Assembly (NCBI GenBank): GCA_965263155.1
Contig: OZ253586.1
Span: 2,604,001-2,668,000 of the forward strand
DNA: 64,000 nt
From: JAAXIE01 sp965263155
Lineage (GTDB): Bacteria > Chloroflexota > Dehalococcoidia > Lucifugimonadales > JAAXIE01
Reading direction: 5' to 3'
Numbering within the stretch: the first letter of the stretch is position 1; each line of letters starts with the position of its first letter. Shown one piece after another: positions 16,579 through 26,408 of this stretch. Both the position numbers and the translations under genes were made by a program. Under the pieces are notes generated by a model. That model had not been told where the DNA came from. It saw nothing but the letters and a program-made list of their open reading frames with translations, and did not search any database.

Positions 16579-19500
16579 TTATTCCGGTCCTGCGATGGAG
16601 ACCGGCGTGGCATGAGACAGGGTGCGTTCGTCGTATGTACAGATGGCGCCGGTGGCATCGCAGTCGGTGGTCTCGGGCAGCGTAATGCTGACCGCGCCGT
16701 TGCCGTCGGGCTCGACGGTGATCGTCCAGTACCGGTTGCTGCCTTGCTCTAAGCGCTGGGCCTTGGTGATGTCGCCGCCGGATATGGTGAAGACGTCGTC
16801 GCGGATGCGCTCGTAGCCGGCCTTGACGTTCTCACTGAACGCCAGGGCGAAGGTGAACTCGGTGCTGCCGTCATGGCTGTCGGGCACGAGGTTGAAGCTG
16901 GCCGTTAGCGGCGTGGGCTTGGCCGCCACTGCGTCAGTAGCGGCGCTGGTCAGGCTCTCGCTGTTACCGGCGTCGTCGCTGAACGTCACCCGTACCTGGA
17001 CGGTCTTCCCCTGCTGGGCGGTGGTGAGCTGGTAGCTGGAGCCGGTGGCCCCGGTGATGTCGGAGCCTGCCGCTGTCCACTGGTAGCGGTAGGAGACGTT
17101 CTCCAATCCGTCCTCGTCGTCAATGGCCCAGGTGTCCGCCGTCAGTGTCTGTCCCACCTCGGGCGTGCCGCTGATGGTGGGCAGTCCGGTGGGGGCTGAG
17201 TTTTCCGGCTCGGAGTTTTCCTCCTCGCCGGTTTTCCCCTCGCTGCTTTCCTCCTCGGAGCTGGCCGCGGCGGGGGTGGCCGCCGCCTCCGTGGACGGCG
17301 GGCTGTCGCCCGCTGCGTTGGTGGCGATGACCCGCACGGTGTACTCCGTGCCTCCGTCGAGCCCGGTGATAGTGTGCGTGGTGCCGGTGGTCGTGGCCTG
17401 GGAGACGTCGGCGCCCGTTTCCCATCTGTCCGCTGTCTTCTTCCACTGGACCTTGTAGCCTGTTACGTCAGAACCACCGTTGGATGACGGGGCCTGCCAG
17501 GACGCGTCCAGTTGCTGTATCTGGTCGATCCGAGCTACGGTCAGGCCGGACGGCGCCGTGGGCACCGTTGGGGCGACTGCCGTTGTTGCCACGCTGGTGA
17601 GCGACTCGTTATTGTCCGCGTCGTCTGTGAATGTCACCTGGACCTTGATGGTCTTCCCGACGTCGCTTACGGACGGGGTGTATGCCGAGGCGGTGGCGTC
17701 CTGGATGTCGGTGTCCTTGGCCCCGTGACTTACGATCCACTGGTATGAGAAGGCTGGGTTGGTGAGACCTTCTGAGTCTGTGACCCCTGCTGTGTCCGCG
17801 GTGAGCTCCACGCCCACCTGTGGAGTGCCGGTGATGGTGGGCAGTCCTGTTGCAGGTGTTTTGGCTGCGGGATCCACCGGCGTCGTCAGGACGATGCGTA
17901 CAGCAATCGTCTCACCATCTTCCCAGTCGATGTCGACATTCGTCCATTTGAAGCTGCCTTCTCCGGAACTGCCGGCTGGAAATTCCAGCGTGAGGTCGGC
18001 AACGATCAGAATCAGGTCCGCGGCGTCAGGAACGCCATCTGTGAACGCCAGTCGGAGGTCGCTGTCCGGGGTGTAGGACCAGAGGGACCGTATCTGGAGA
18101 CTTCCGCTGCCGCCGATGTTGGAGAATAGGTCGGCGGTGGCTGCGCCGATGGAAATGTCGCTGTACTTGACGACCAGCATGTCGGCGGACCACACGGTGC
18201 CGTCGGCGCTCCTGGCGACTGCGGCGGTCGGCAGGCTGGTCAGGGACTCGTCGTTGCCGACGTCATCTTCGAAGCTGACGCGGACCTTGAGCGTCTTGTC
18301 CACGTCGTTATTGTCCGGCGTGTAGCTGGCCCCGGTGGCCGTTCCTATGTCCTCGTCCTCGCCGCCGGTGGTGCGGACCCACTGATAGCTGTAGGTAACG
18401 CTGGTCAGCCCGTCGGCGTCGTTGATTGCCGAGGTGTCGGCCGTGAGCGGCTCACCGGCCTTCGGCGTCCCGGGGATGGAGGGGAGGCCGGTCGGGGCGC
18501 TGTTGGCCTGCGTTTCCTCCTCCTGCTCCTGGACGCCGTCCGCGATTGTCCCTGTGGCTTGTCCGTCCTTGATATGCACGTACTGGCTGGGGTTTGAGAG
18601 GGTGAGTGTGACGGTCTCCGCGCTTTCGGTTTCGTCGTCGCTGAGCACGGGTACGCTCACGGTCAAGGGCCCGGTGCCGTAGGTGTAGGCCAGCACGCCG
18701 CTGGTTGCGGTGTAGTCCTCCCCTGCGGTTGCCGTCCCGTCGGACGTGGCGTAGCTGACGGTGTATTTGTCCACCGTATCGTTTTCCGCGGTTACGGTGA
18801 AGGTCAGTGTTGCGCCCTCGCCTTCGGTTGTGGCCGCATCGGAGATGGAGAGCTGGACCGGACCGTAGATCTTTTTGATGAGGGTGTGGGACAGCAGCTC
18901 CCCGCCTGGCGTGCAGACGTGGCCGTCGGTGGCGCAGTCGGTGGCGCCTGTCAGGGTCATGGTCAGGTGGCCCAGGCTGCTGGGCTGCAGGGTTACGGTC
19001 CAGGCCCGGGTGCTGCCCTCGGTCTTGGCGGCCACGCTGGTGATGCTGCCGCCCTGGGTGGTGAGCGCGTGGTCCTTCAGCTCGGCCGCGGTGGTGTCGG
19101 TCTCCTCGCTGAAGATCAGCTCGGCCGTGAAGGCGTCCTTGCCGTTATGGTTGGCGTTGCTTGCGAACCTGACGTTCAGGGCGGTGCCGACGAAGGTTTG
19201 GGTGACGCTGTTGGAGAGCGCGTGTGGCTGGTCTCCGCCGGTGCACACGGCGCCGGTGGCGGAGCAGTCCGTGGTTGCCGGCAGGTGCACGGTCACGTCG
19301 GCCCCGCTGTCCGGCTGGACGGTGATGCCCCAGAAGTCGCGCTGTCCGTCGATGCGCTCGGCGCGGGTGATGTGCCCGTTGGTGACGGTCATGGCGTCGT
19401 TTTGCATGACCAGGTACCGGGTGGCGACATTCTGGTTGAAGCTGATGTTGAACTGGAAACTGTTCTGGCCGTGGTTGCCGGATGGGATGTTGGTGAATCG

Positions 19501-22500
19501 GGCGATGAGCGGCTGCGGCTCGTCGTCCTTGATGGTGGCTTTGCCGGAGTCGTCGGAGATGGCGGCGTAGACGGCGTCGCTGATCTTCAGGGTGAAGCTG
19601 CGGTCGCCGGTCCAGACGTCGTCATTCGAGATCGGTACGGAGATGGTAACGCTGGTGTCTCCGTTGCCTATGAAGGCCGTGCCGCTGCCGCCGGTGTAAT
19701 CGGTCCCGTCCTCGGCGGTGCCGTCTTCGGTCGTATAGTCGAAGTACACGGCTGCGGTTACCGGGGCGTTCAGGGAGATCGTGAACTCGGCCGTCGCATC
19801 CTCGCCCTCGGTTACGGTTACATCGGATACGCTGAGGTAGGAGATTTCGGCGGACTCCTCGGTGTTGTAGATGATTCCCTTGACGTAATCGTCAATGAAC
19901 AGGTGGTCGCACGAGTCGCCGTTCTGGTCCCTGCACTTGTAGATGTAAAAGTGCATGTATTCGCCGCTGTCTTCCTCGCGGTCGTCGATGACTCTGAGGC
20001 TGACGGTGTGGCTGTGTGGGCCGTTGGCGTCGAAGCGCACGCTGCCCTGGGTGCCCCAGAAATCGTGGCCGCTTCGGGCGGTGTACGGGGTGGTTCCGTA
20101 GGACATGGTTGCGTAGTCGCTACCGGTGGGCAGCGGGTACATGGAAATCTGGAAGTCCAGGGTCTCGTAGTGTCTCTTCCACCAGCCGGTGAACCAGGAG
20201 AATTCTGTCTTGAAGGGTTCGGCGCTCAGGTCGAGGCCTGACTTGAACACGTCCTCCGGCCAGGAGCTCGGGTCGTCCGGGTCCGACGGAGCGGGGACCG
20301 CGGTGGCCAGCACGCAGTTGGTGGCCTCGCCACGCCTGAGTTCCGGGCAGCTCTCAAAGGCGTAGGAGTCGCCTGCCATGCCGATGCCGTTGCGGAAGCT
20401 ACCGGAGATGCGGAAACGCACCTGGTGGTCCTGCTTTGTCCAGGTCGCGTTGGGCTGCTTGGCCTTGGAGTGCGAGTAATCGTCGACGGTCCAGCCATCG
20501 TCCGAGGTTTCGCCTTCGTTCCCGGTCGTTCGGAGGATGGCGGCGTCGTCCGGGTCGTCGTTGGTTGACTCAATGACCAGGAAGTAGCTTGTGTTGGACT
20601 TCAGGGCACTGTTGCCGGATGTCCTGGTGAAGGTGTGAGCGCCGTCACTGTCCACAGTGGCAGGAGCGTATTCGCCGCCCTTTCGGAGTTCCGTGGGCGT
20701 GGCAAACTCCCAGTTGCCGTCGGGGTCGGTGGACTCAATGATGCTCACCTTGACGGTGCCGGTCTCCGGCTGTCCGCGGTCGAAATCCACGTGGATTTCG
20801 TGGACCTCGAAGATGCCGACGGTATCGCCGGTGCGGAATCCCTGGGCGATGGTGAAGGTGCCCGTGTTGTCGTATCTGGTGGCGGCGTAGCCCCGGCGGT
20901 TGTCGACCCAGGTATGGTTGTCGCTGACGATGGGGGCGGTGGCTGAGGCGCCCTTGACCTCTATCTGATGGGACTGCGAGGTGGTTGTGTCCCATGAGGA
21001 GGAACCGAGAGAATGCCGGCCATTGCCGATTGCCCAGCCGGTTGCGCTGCCGGGGTCCTCGTTGGAGTTATTGGTCGTCTTGAGCGATATGGTGTCGGAC
21101 GTGACGATTCCACGCTCGATGACCGCGAAGTAGGTCGTGTTGCCGGTAAGGATCGGGCAAAGGTTCGAGGCCGATGCGGGGGCGGTGAAGGTCTGTACGC
21201 CTGAGCCGGTGAAACTCGATGGGTCGCTCAGCGTGCATAGCGTGTTGCCGGGATCGCCGCTGCTGTCGGCTCTTAAGGTGACGGTCAGTTGGCTGCCAGA
21301 GGTGGATATGTTGTCGATATCGTCAAATAGGATACCGATTGAATCGAGATCGTACCCGTTGGTGTTTGGACCGGTGGTGAAGGCTTGGGCACGGGTGCTG
21401 CGGCTGTTGGTCAGAGTGCGTATCGTGCCGTCGGAGGTTTGACCAGTGTTCCTGACGAGTACGTCGCCGTCGACGATGGGGTCTGTTGGCTCGCTGGTGA
21501 GCGGGCCTTCCGGGAAGCCTTCGTCGTCGCTGAAGGAGACCTTCACCTTGATGGTCTTCCCAGCGTCTTCGTCGATAGGACGGTAGGTGGATCGCGTGGC
21601 GTTGGGGATGTCGGCCTCGGAGTCGCCGTAGATACGTATCCACTGGTAGGTGAACTCGGCGTCGTTCGTACCTTCGGGATCGGTTATCCCCGACAGGTCC
21701 ACGGTGAGCATTCCCCCCGCACGGGGTACGCCGGTGATAGACGGTGCGCCGGTGGCAGGGCTGTTCGTGCCCACCGGGCCGACCTGGCGGCTGGTGCGGG
21801 GGTACTCCTTGTTGCCGTCGTCGTCGTCGAAGATGACGCGGACCTTCAGGTGCTTGTCCACGTCGGCGGCGGTCGGGGTGTAGGTCGGGCCCATCTCGCC
21901 GTCGATCTCGGTCTCGTCCGTGCCGTTCACCCGGATCCACTGGTAGTGGAAGAACGCGTTGGCGACGCCGTCGGTGCTGTCCATGATGCCGGAGACATCG
22001 GCCGTCAGCTCGCCGGCCTTCTTCGGGACGTAATCGACGCTCAAGACGACGGAGACCGTGTCGTGTTCGGACCAGGCCAAGCCTACATCGTGCCAGACGT
22101 AACCATACGCTGCCCCCGTAACGACACCACGGCGGCCGACCGAATCGAAAGACTTTCCTCCCACCGAGAGGGTGAACTCTCTTGGTGGTTCTTTATCCAG
22201 ACCGAGGGCCAAGCCACCGGCACCAGTGGAGAGGCTGGTAACGGTGTACATGACCCCGTCCAGGGTAAACGTCGCCCCCGGACTGAGCGAGCCGGTATCC
22301 GGGGCAGACGCCCTGATGTATCCCTCGCCGAATAGATGGTGCGTCCCCGCCGTCAGTGTCGCCGTCCAGACGTCCTCGCTGGTGGGGGTGCGGACCCCCG
22401 GGACGCCTTCCGCGACGGTGTTGTCCGGCTGCGCGCCCGGCAGGTCGTAGACATAGACCTTGTCGTCGGCGTTGTCCACCACCCACAGCACCCGGCCATC

Positions 22501-23877
22501 GAACCACAGCGCCTCGGGGTCTGCGTTGTCGCTGTCTAGGGCTATCTCCTTGTCCGAGTCGCGGGTCTGGTCCGACATCTTCCAGGCGTAGACCGTGGCG
22601 TCCTCGTCGTCCACCACGAACATCGTCTCGCCGTTGGAGTAGATGCCCCGGGGGTCGGCGTTGAGAGGAGAGCCCATCACCTCCGGGTCCAGGTCCGTGA
22701 AGCCGATGTCGGTGTTCTGGGTCCCGTCGGCGCGGTTGTAGGCGAAGATCTCGTTCGACCCGTCGTCGTCGTCCTCCACCACCCACACGGTGTCGTCGTC
22801 GCACCACACGCCCTCGGCCATCGTGTTGCCGCTGCCGAGGGTGATGTCCTTGGCGGAGTCGTGCGCCCCGGTGGACAGGGTGTGGGCGTAGACCTTGTTG
22901 TCATCCCGGTTCACGACGAACATGGTCGTGCCGTCCGAACAGAGGCCGTTGGGCGACTCGTTGCCGGCTGCGTTCAGGGTGGTGAAGTCCTTGCTCGAGT
23001 CGCGGGAGCCGTCGGAACGGTTGTACGCGAAGAGTTTGGGGGCCGTCCCGCTCTGCGAGACCCATATTGTCTCGTCGTTGCCCCAGATGCCTTTGGGGTT
23101 GTTGTTGTCGCTGTGCAGATCAAAGCCGGTCACCCGCGGCGGGTGAGGGATTCCGACCCCGTGAACCCGAAAGAAAAGGTTCGGTGAATCGGAGGAGTGC
23201 GTCCACGGAGGGGCGTTGGCGCTGACGTAGCGATGGGCGCCGTTCCCGATCGACCATCCCGCCGCACTGTGGGAGTCCCCGCCGGAGGTGCTCGTTATGG
23301 ACAGTTCGATTGCGCTCGTATCGAGATTCGCCCGCTCGATGACTGCGAAGTAGGTGGTGTTCGCCCTCAGCCCGGGGCACTGGCCCATGCCCGCAATAGG
23401 AGCAGAGAAACTATGCATGCCGAAGCCACCGAAACTTGATGGATTGGCCAGAGTGCAAAGCGCCGCGCCGGGATTTTCGTTGCTCTCTTCGTTCAGCGTT
23501 ACCGTCAACTCGCCTCCCGGTGCCGAGCGATCCGCGATGCGGTAGAAGCCGATGAGGATCGTCTCGAGCGTGTAGCCAGGAGCGTCCGAACCAGTGGTGA
23601 ATCGCTGCGCATGCCTGGGGAAGTCGGCATCCAACGCTAAAGAGTTATGAGTTTCTGCGGAGTGGCCAGAGTTGCTGACGAGGATCCTAAAAGGATCCTG
23701 CGCCTCGGCCGGCGATGCCTGCAGTATCGCTCCGGCGACTACGGCGAGTACCATGGCCGTGAGTACGCCGACGGCGATACATTTTCTTGCGCGTTGGGAC
23801 GCTCTCCCGTATGTCGCCGACTGGTCGGGGGTCCGGTTAGGGCTCTGAATCTTTTCTCTCTTCATGGGCTTAACCAT
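16579..23877 (-). CDS. Giant secreted multidomain repeat protein, 2432 residues
   Basis: Residues 1-59 are a signal peptide with a long basic lead (ends SPAEAQ). Residues about 65-240 form a choice-of-anchor-like beta-sandwich (NTTYFAVIE, GWSIGNG). Residues about 245-490 hold five propeller-like repeats (GIWGNDETIWVSQ, GVWCDDDTVWVVE, ALWFDGRVLWVVD). Then come Ig-like repeats (YQWIRVNG, TYTPTAADVDKHLKVRV), two more choice-of-anchor sandwiches and two Calx-beta domains (DVTVTEGEDATAEFTIS). Three about 100-residue modules follow or intervene with paired cysteines (TTDCxATGAVCT), plus more Ig-like repeats and one FN3 domain (VPTAPSGLTVAR). No sortase signal or C-terminal anchor is visible. Adhesion or extracellular matrix is the likely role. 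It is divergent from the kinase/regulator pair at 24465. Confidence 0.92.
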   Translation of the reverse strand: MVKPMKREKIQSPNRTPDQSATYGRASQRARKCIAVGVLTAMVLAVVAGAILQASPAEAQDPFRILVSNSGHSAETHNSLALDADFPRHAQRFTTGSDAPGYTLETILIGFYRIADRSAPGGELTVTLNEESNENPGAALCTLANPSSFGGFGMHSFSAPIAGMGQCPGLRANTTYFAVIERANLDTSAIELSITSTSGGDSHSAAGWSIGNGAHRYVSANAPPWTHSSDSPNLFFRVHGVGIPHPPRVTGFDLHSDNNNPKGIWGNDETIWVSQSGTAPKLFAYNRSDGSRDSSKDFTTLNAAGNESPNGLCSDGTTMFVVNRDDNKVYAHTLSTGAHDSAKDITLGSGNTMAEGVWCDDDTVWVVEDDDDGSNEIFAYNRADGTQNTDIGFTDLDPEVMGSPLNADPRGIYSNGETMFVVDDEDATVYAWKMSDQTRDSDKEIALDSDNADPEALWFDGRVLWVVDNADDKVYVYDLPGAQPDNTVAEGVPGVRTPTSEDVWTATLTAGTHHLFGEGYIRASAPDTGSLSPGATFTLDGVMYTVTSLSTGAGGLALGLDKEPPREFTLSVGGKSFDSVGRRGVVTGAAYGYVWHDVGLAWSEHDTVSVVLSVDYVPKKAGELTADVSGIMDSTDGVANAFFHYQWIRVNGTDETEIDGEMGPTYTPTAADVDKHLKVRVIFDDDDGNKEYPRTSRQVGPVGTNSPATGAPSITGVPRAGGMLTVDLSGITDPEGTNDAEFTYQWIRIYGDSEADIPNATRSTYRPIDEDAGKTIKVKVSFSDDEGFPEGPLTSEPTDPIVDGDVLVRNTGQTSDGTIRTLTNSRSTRAQAFTTGPNTNGYDLDSIGILFDDIDNISTSGSQLTVTLRADSSGDPGNTLCTLSDPSSFTGSGVQTFTAPASASNLCPILTGNTTYFAVIERGIVTSDTISLKTTNNSNEDPGSATGWAIGNGRHSLGSSSWDTTTSQSHQIEVKGASATAPIVSDNHTWVDNRRGYAATRYDNTGTFTIAQGFRTGDTVGIFEVHEIHVDFDRGQPETGTVKVSIIESTDPDGNWEFATPTELRKGGEYAPATVDSDGAHTFTRTSGNSALKSNTSYFLVIESTNDDPDDAAILRTTGNEGETSDDGWTVDDYSHSKAKQPNATWTKQDHQVRFRISGSFRNGIGMAGDSYAFESCPELRRGEATNCVLATAVPAPSDPDDPSSWPEDVFKSGLDLSAEPFKTEFSWFTGWWKRHYETLDFQISMYPLPTGSDYATMSYGTTPYTARSGHDFWGTQGSVRFDANGPHSHTVSLRVIDDREEDSGEYMHFYIYKCRDQNGDSCDHLFIDDYVKGIIYNTEESAEISYLSVSDVTVTEGEDATAEFTISLNAPVTAAVYFDYTTEDGTAEDGTDYTGGSGTAFIGNGDTSVTISVPISNDDVWTGDRSFTLKISDAVYAAISDDSGKATIKDDEPQPLIARFTNIPSGNHGQNSFQFNISFNQNVATRYLVMQNDAMTVTNGHITRAERIDGQRDFWGITVQPDSGADVTVHLPATTDCSATGAVCTGGDQPHALSNSVTQTFVGTALNVRFASNANHNGKDAFTAELIFSEETDTTAAELKDHALTTQGGSITSVAAKTEGSTRAWTVTLQPSSLGHLTMTLTGATDCATDGHVCTPGGELLSHTLIKKIYGPVQLSISDAATTEGEGATLTFTVTAENDTVDKYTVSYATSDGTATAGEDYTATSGVLAYTYGTGPLTVSVPVLSDDETESAETVTLTLSNPSQYVHIKDGQATGTIADGVQEQEEETQANSAPTGLPSIPGTPKAGEPLTADTSAINDADGLTSVTYSYQWVRTTGGEDEDIGTATGASYTPDNNDVDKTLKVRVSFEDDVGNDESLTSLPTAAVARSADGTVWSADMLVVKYSDISIGAATADLFSNIGGSGSLQIRSLWSYTPDSDLRLAFTDGVPDAADLILIVADLTLEFPAGSSGEGSFKWTNVDIDWEDGETIAVRIVLTTPVDPAAKTPATGLPTITGTPQVGVELTADTAGVTDSEGLTNPAFSYQWIVSHGAKDTDIQDATASAYTPSVSDVGKTIKVQVTFTDDADNNESLTSVATTAVAPTVPTAPSGLTVARIDQIQQLDASWQAPSSNGGSDVTGYKVQWKKTADRWETGADVSQATTTGTTHTITGLDGGTEYTVRVIATNAAGDSPPSTEAAATPAAASSEEESSEGKTGEEENSEPENSAPTGLPTISGTPEVGQTLTADTWAIDDEDGLENVSYRYQWTAAGSDITGATGSSYQLTTAQQGKTVQVRVTFSDDAGNSESLTSAATDAVAAKPTPLTASFNLVPDSHDGSTEFTFALAFSENVKAGYERIRDDVFTISGGDITKAQRLEQGSNRYWTITVEPDGNGAVSITLPETTDCDATGAICTYDERTLSHATPVSIAGPE

Positions 23878-24464
23878 TTTGGCTTCTCGGATTGGGTTTT
23901 GGTTTCGGGCAGGTCATGGCCAGTGGCTTGGTCGGGGCGCTGGGCTGCGTTCGTGTTGTGGCGCAGTTCCAAGGCTTCGCCCGGGGTTCGTTAGCTGTAC
24001 TGGCCCGGTCCGGTGGTGTTACCACACAGTTAATACGCATTTTATACTTCCAATGTAGTATATATACACTATTATATTGTGCGTTTGATGTCGCAGGCGA
24101 TAATGTACGACTCGAGTTTTGATGGATCATACACGCTATATAGGGCCTTGAGGTGCTGTGGGACTCGGTTTCCTGAAGCCGCCGCATGTGCGTGGTCGGG
24201 CGGTCGTTCGTGTCAACCTCGGATCGGGGACGCCCGACGGTTTGGTAGATATGTGTTCATCACGATAATGTAGGTTCGTTTGCAATCTTGTTATCGCCGA
24301 ATTCCAGCGGTAGATTGATTGTGATGCCTCACGACCGTGTCCCACACCGGCGGACGAACCCGCAGGATGCCCGTGCGGAACGTGCGGTAGGGTCGTGCCA
24401 AACAGCGCGATACGGCGATGGTCTGCGACCGTAACCCGGCCTTGGGAGGCGTCGTGGTGGTCCC
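23878..24464. promoter_or_regulatory. AT-rich divergent intergenic region
   Basis: 587 bases separate the giant secreted gene (minus) from the histidine kinase gene (plus). The centre, 24020-24150, is much richer in A+T than its surroundings and should carry both promoters. It also contains the palindrome at 24056-24071. No terminators or genes are present, so both transcripts start here. Confidence 0.6.
24056..24071. promoter_or_regulatory. Candidate operator palindrome
   Basis: TAGTATATATACACTA is a 14-of-16 palindrome, flanked by CAAT and ATTG. NarL-family regulators bind short AT-containing inverted repeats, so this is a reasonable candidate site for the regulator encoded at 25695. I found no equally clear copy in the matching region 49625-49980. 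Confidence 0.3.
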
Positions 24465-25694
24465 GTGTTAAGTGTGATACGCATTGCGGCCGGCAGGTCT
24501 GCGGGGTTCTTTCGGGGGGCTGAGCGCACCAGCCCAGAGGACCTTCTGCACGCTACCAAGGTGCTGTTGTGGGTACGGTGGTTCGGGCTCACCGCCGCTT
24601 TTGTGGAAATTCACTACCGTATCGACTACGGGTCTCTCAGCCACATTCTCAATACGTTCTACTGCCTCGGATTCATGGCGGCCAACGGGTATGTGCAATA
24701 CCTCATACGCCGCAGGGGGACGGTTAAACCGGTCTGGCTGTTTGGTCTGAGCGCCTTGGACGTGGTGGGGATCTCATTCAGCACGTCCCTTTCCGGAGGT
24801 TTCAACAGTCCATACTTCGCGATGTACTACTTCGCGGTGGCGGTGTTCGCCTATGTGTTCACCTCTCCGCGTCTGGTCCTGCCCTGGACGACACTGGTCG
24901 TCGTGGTCTATACGATACTGAGCATCACGGTGGAGCCGGGGCTGGACATCGCCGGCAAGGAAGAACAGAGCCTGTTCTACCGGGTGGTGTCCCTGTACGC
25001 CGTATCCGCCGCCGTCAGCATCATTGCTGGCTTGGAGAGGGAAAGCAGGCGAAGGGGACTGGAGCGGGAGCGGGAACTGCAGCGCCAGCGCATCGAGATC
25101 TCCCAGACGATCCACAACACCACCGCCCAGTGGGCCTACATGATCGGCTTGGGCGTCGAGCAGGCGACTGAGCTGGTGGACGAGTCCAATGAAGAACTAA
25201 AAGCGAAGCTGCGGCTGGTCTCGGACCTTTCCCGGTCGGCCATGTGGGAGCTCAGGCACCCCATTGACGGCGGGCAGATATTCCGGGGGGAGGAGTTGGG
25301 CAAGGTCCTGGAAACCCACGCTGCGACCTTCACCGTCATCACCTCGGTTCCGGCGGAGCTGGTGCAGCATGGCCGGGAGCCCCCGATGTCGACGATTGCC
25401 AAGAGCCTGCTGTTCTCCATAGTTCACAATGCCCTGACCAACGTGATCCGGCACGCCGGGGCGCGCCGGGTGGTCATCGGTCTCGATTGCACTGGTGCAG
25501 AGCTCCGGCTGTCAGTGTCCGATGACGGCGCGGGGCTTCCGCCGGACTATGAGGCCAGGGGCCACGGATTCTGGAACATGCGGGCGGACGCTGAGCGGAT
25601 GGGCGGCAGCCTTGAGGTGAAATCGGACGGGGACGGTGGCGGGACCACCGTGACCTGCGTTGTTCCCTACCGGACTCTCAAAGGAGGTGAGTAG
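24465..25694 (+). CDS. NarL-type sensor histidine kinase (HisKA_3), module 1
   Basis: 409 residues from GTG 24465, with GGGAGGC upstream. The N-terminal half holds about six membrane helices and almost no extracytoplasmic loop, so the signal is probably sensed within or near the membrane. A linker helix leads to the phosphoacceptor block ISQTIHNTTAQ (His217). The ATPase domain has the N-box HNALTNVIRH (about 321-330), DDGAGLPPDY (about 353-362) and GGGTTVTCVVP. It should autophosphorylate and pass phosphate to the regulator at 25695, whose ATG follows directly. It is paralogous to 48404-49624, including the phrase MWELRHPID after the H-box. Confidence 0.92.
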   Translation: MLSVIRIAAGRSAGFFRGAERTSPEDLLHATKVLLWVRWFGLTAAFVEIHYRIDYGSLSHILNTFYCLGFMAANGYVQYLIRRRGTVKPVWLFGLSALDVVGISFSTSLSGGFNSPYFAMYYFAVAVFAYVFTSPRLVLPWTTLVVVVYTILSITVEPGLDIAGKEEQSLFYRVVSLYAVSAAVSIIAGLERESRRRGLERERELQRQRIEISQTIHNTTAQWAYMIGLGVEQATELVDESNEELKAKLRLVSDLSRSAMWELRHPIDGGQIFRGEELGKVLETHAATFTVITSVPAELVQHGREPPMSTIAKSLLFSIVHNALTNVIRHAGARRVVIGLDCTGAELRLSVSDDGAGLPPDYEARGHGFWNMRADAERMGGSLEVKSDGDGGGTTVTCVVPYRTLKGGE

Positions 25695-26354
25695 ATGACT
25701 ACCGACACCCGTACCAGCGTCATGCTGGTCGACGACCACTCTATCATGCGGGACCTGTTGCGGGACGCCTTGGAGAACACCGGGGAGTTCCATGTGGTGG
25801 CCCAGGCGGCCGATGGCAAGGAGGCGCTGGGGATGGTGCAGGAAGTCGTCCCTGACGTGATCGTCATGGACGTCATCATGCCCGTGATGGACGGCATCGA
25901 GGCCTGCCGGGAGATTACGGAACTGCTGCCCGACACCAGGGTTCTCATGCTGACCGCCTCGAACGAGCAGGATGCCATCGTGAGGTCCATCGCCGCCGGG
26001 GCGACCGGGTATCTGCAGAAGTACTCCGGCAAGGAGCAGCTCTTGGCGACGTTACGGGAGGTGGCTGAGGGCGAGTTCCGTATCCCGGGGGACGCGGCCC
26101 GGCGGTTGGCCCGGGCGGTGCGAAGCCCATCCACCAACGCCTCGTCCGAGCGGTTGGGAACACTGACGGACCGGGAGAGGGAGATCCTGAAGCTGTTCGC
26201 AGAGGGGCTGACGTATCAGGAGATCGGTGAGAGAAGGAACAACAGCGGGTTGACCGTGCGCAACGCCGTGTCCGGCATCCAGAGGAAGCTGGGGTTCAAG
26301 ACCAGGCAGCAGATGGTGGTCTGGGCGGTGCGGACCGGCCTGTTGGATGGCTGA
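25695..26354 (+). CDS. NarL/FixJ-family response regulator, module 1
   Basis: 219 residues. The ATG follows the kinase stop with no gap and the ribosome binding site AAAGGAGGTGA lies inside the kinase 3' end, so the two are translationally coupled. The receiver domain has the acidic pair in VDDH (Asp13, Asp14), phosphoacceptor Asp59 (VIVMDV), Thr in LMLTAS and Lys109 (YLQKYS). The C-terminal LuxR-type HTH (about 155-215) starts LTDREREILKLFAEGLTYQE and ends IQRKLGFKTRQQ. It should act as a DNA-binding transcription factor. The divergent giant gene is the obvious candidate target. It is paralogous to 47728-48402. Confidence 0.93.
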   Translation: MTTDTRTSVMLVDDHSIMRDLLRDALENTGEFHVVAQAADGKEALGMVQEVVPDVIVMDVIMPVMDGIEACREITELLPDTRVLMLTASNEQDAIVRSIAAGATGYLQKYSGKEQLLATLREVAEGEFRIPGDAARRLARAVRSPSTNASSERLGTLTDREREILKLFAEGLTYQEIGERRNNSGLTVRNAVSGIQRKLGFKTRQQMVVWAVRTGLLDG

Positions 26355-26408
26355 CCGCGCCGGCTGCTTTCGAGGAAGCCGAGAATGAAACCGCTGTCAG
26401 CTGTGGTA

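Noticed and set aside
18886..20241. Long plus-strand open frames opposite the giant secreted gene.
   Set aside because: They are antisense to a well-supported coding frame with continuous domains, and have no ribosome sites or family motifs.
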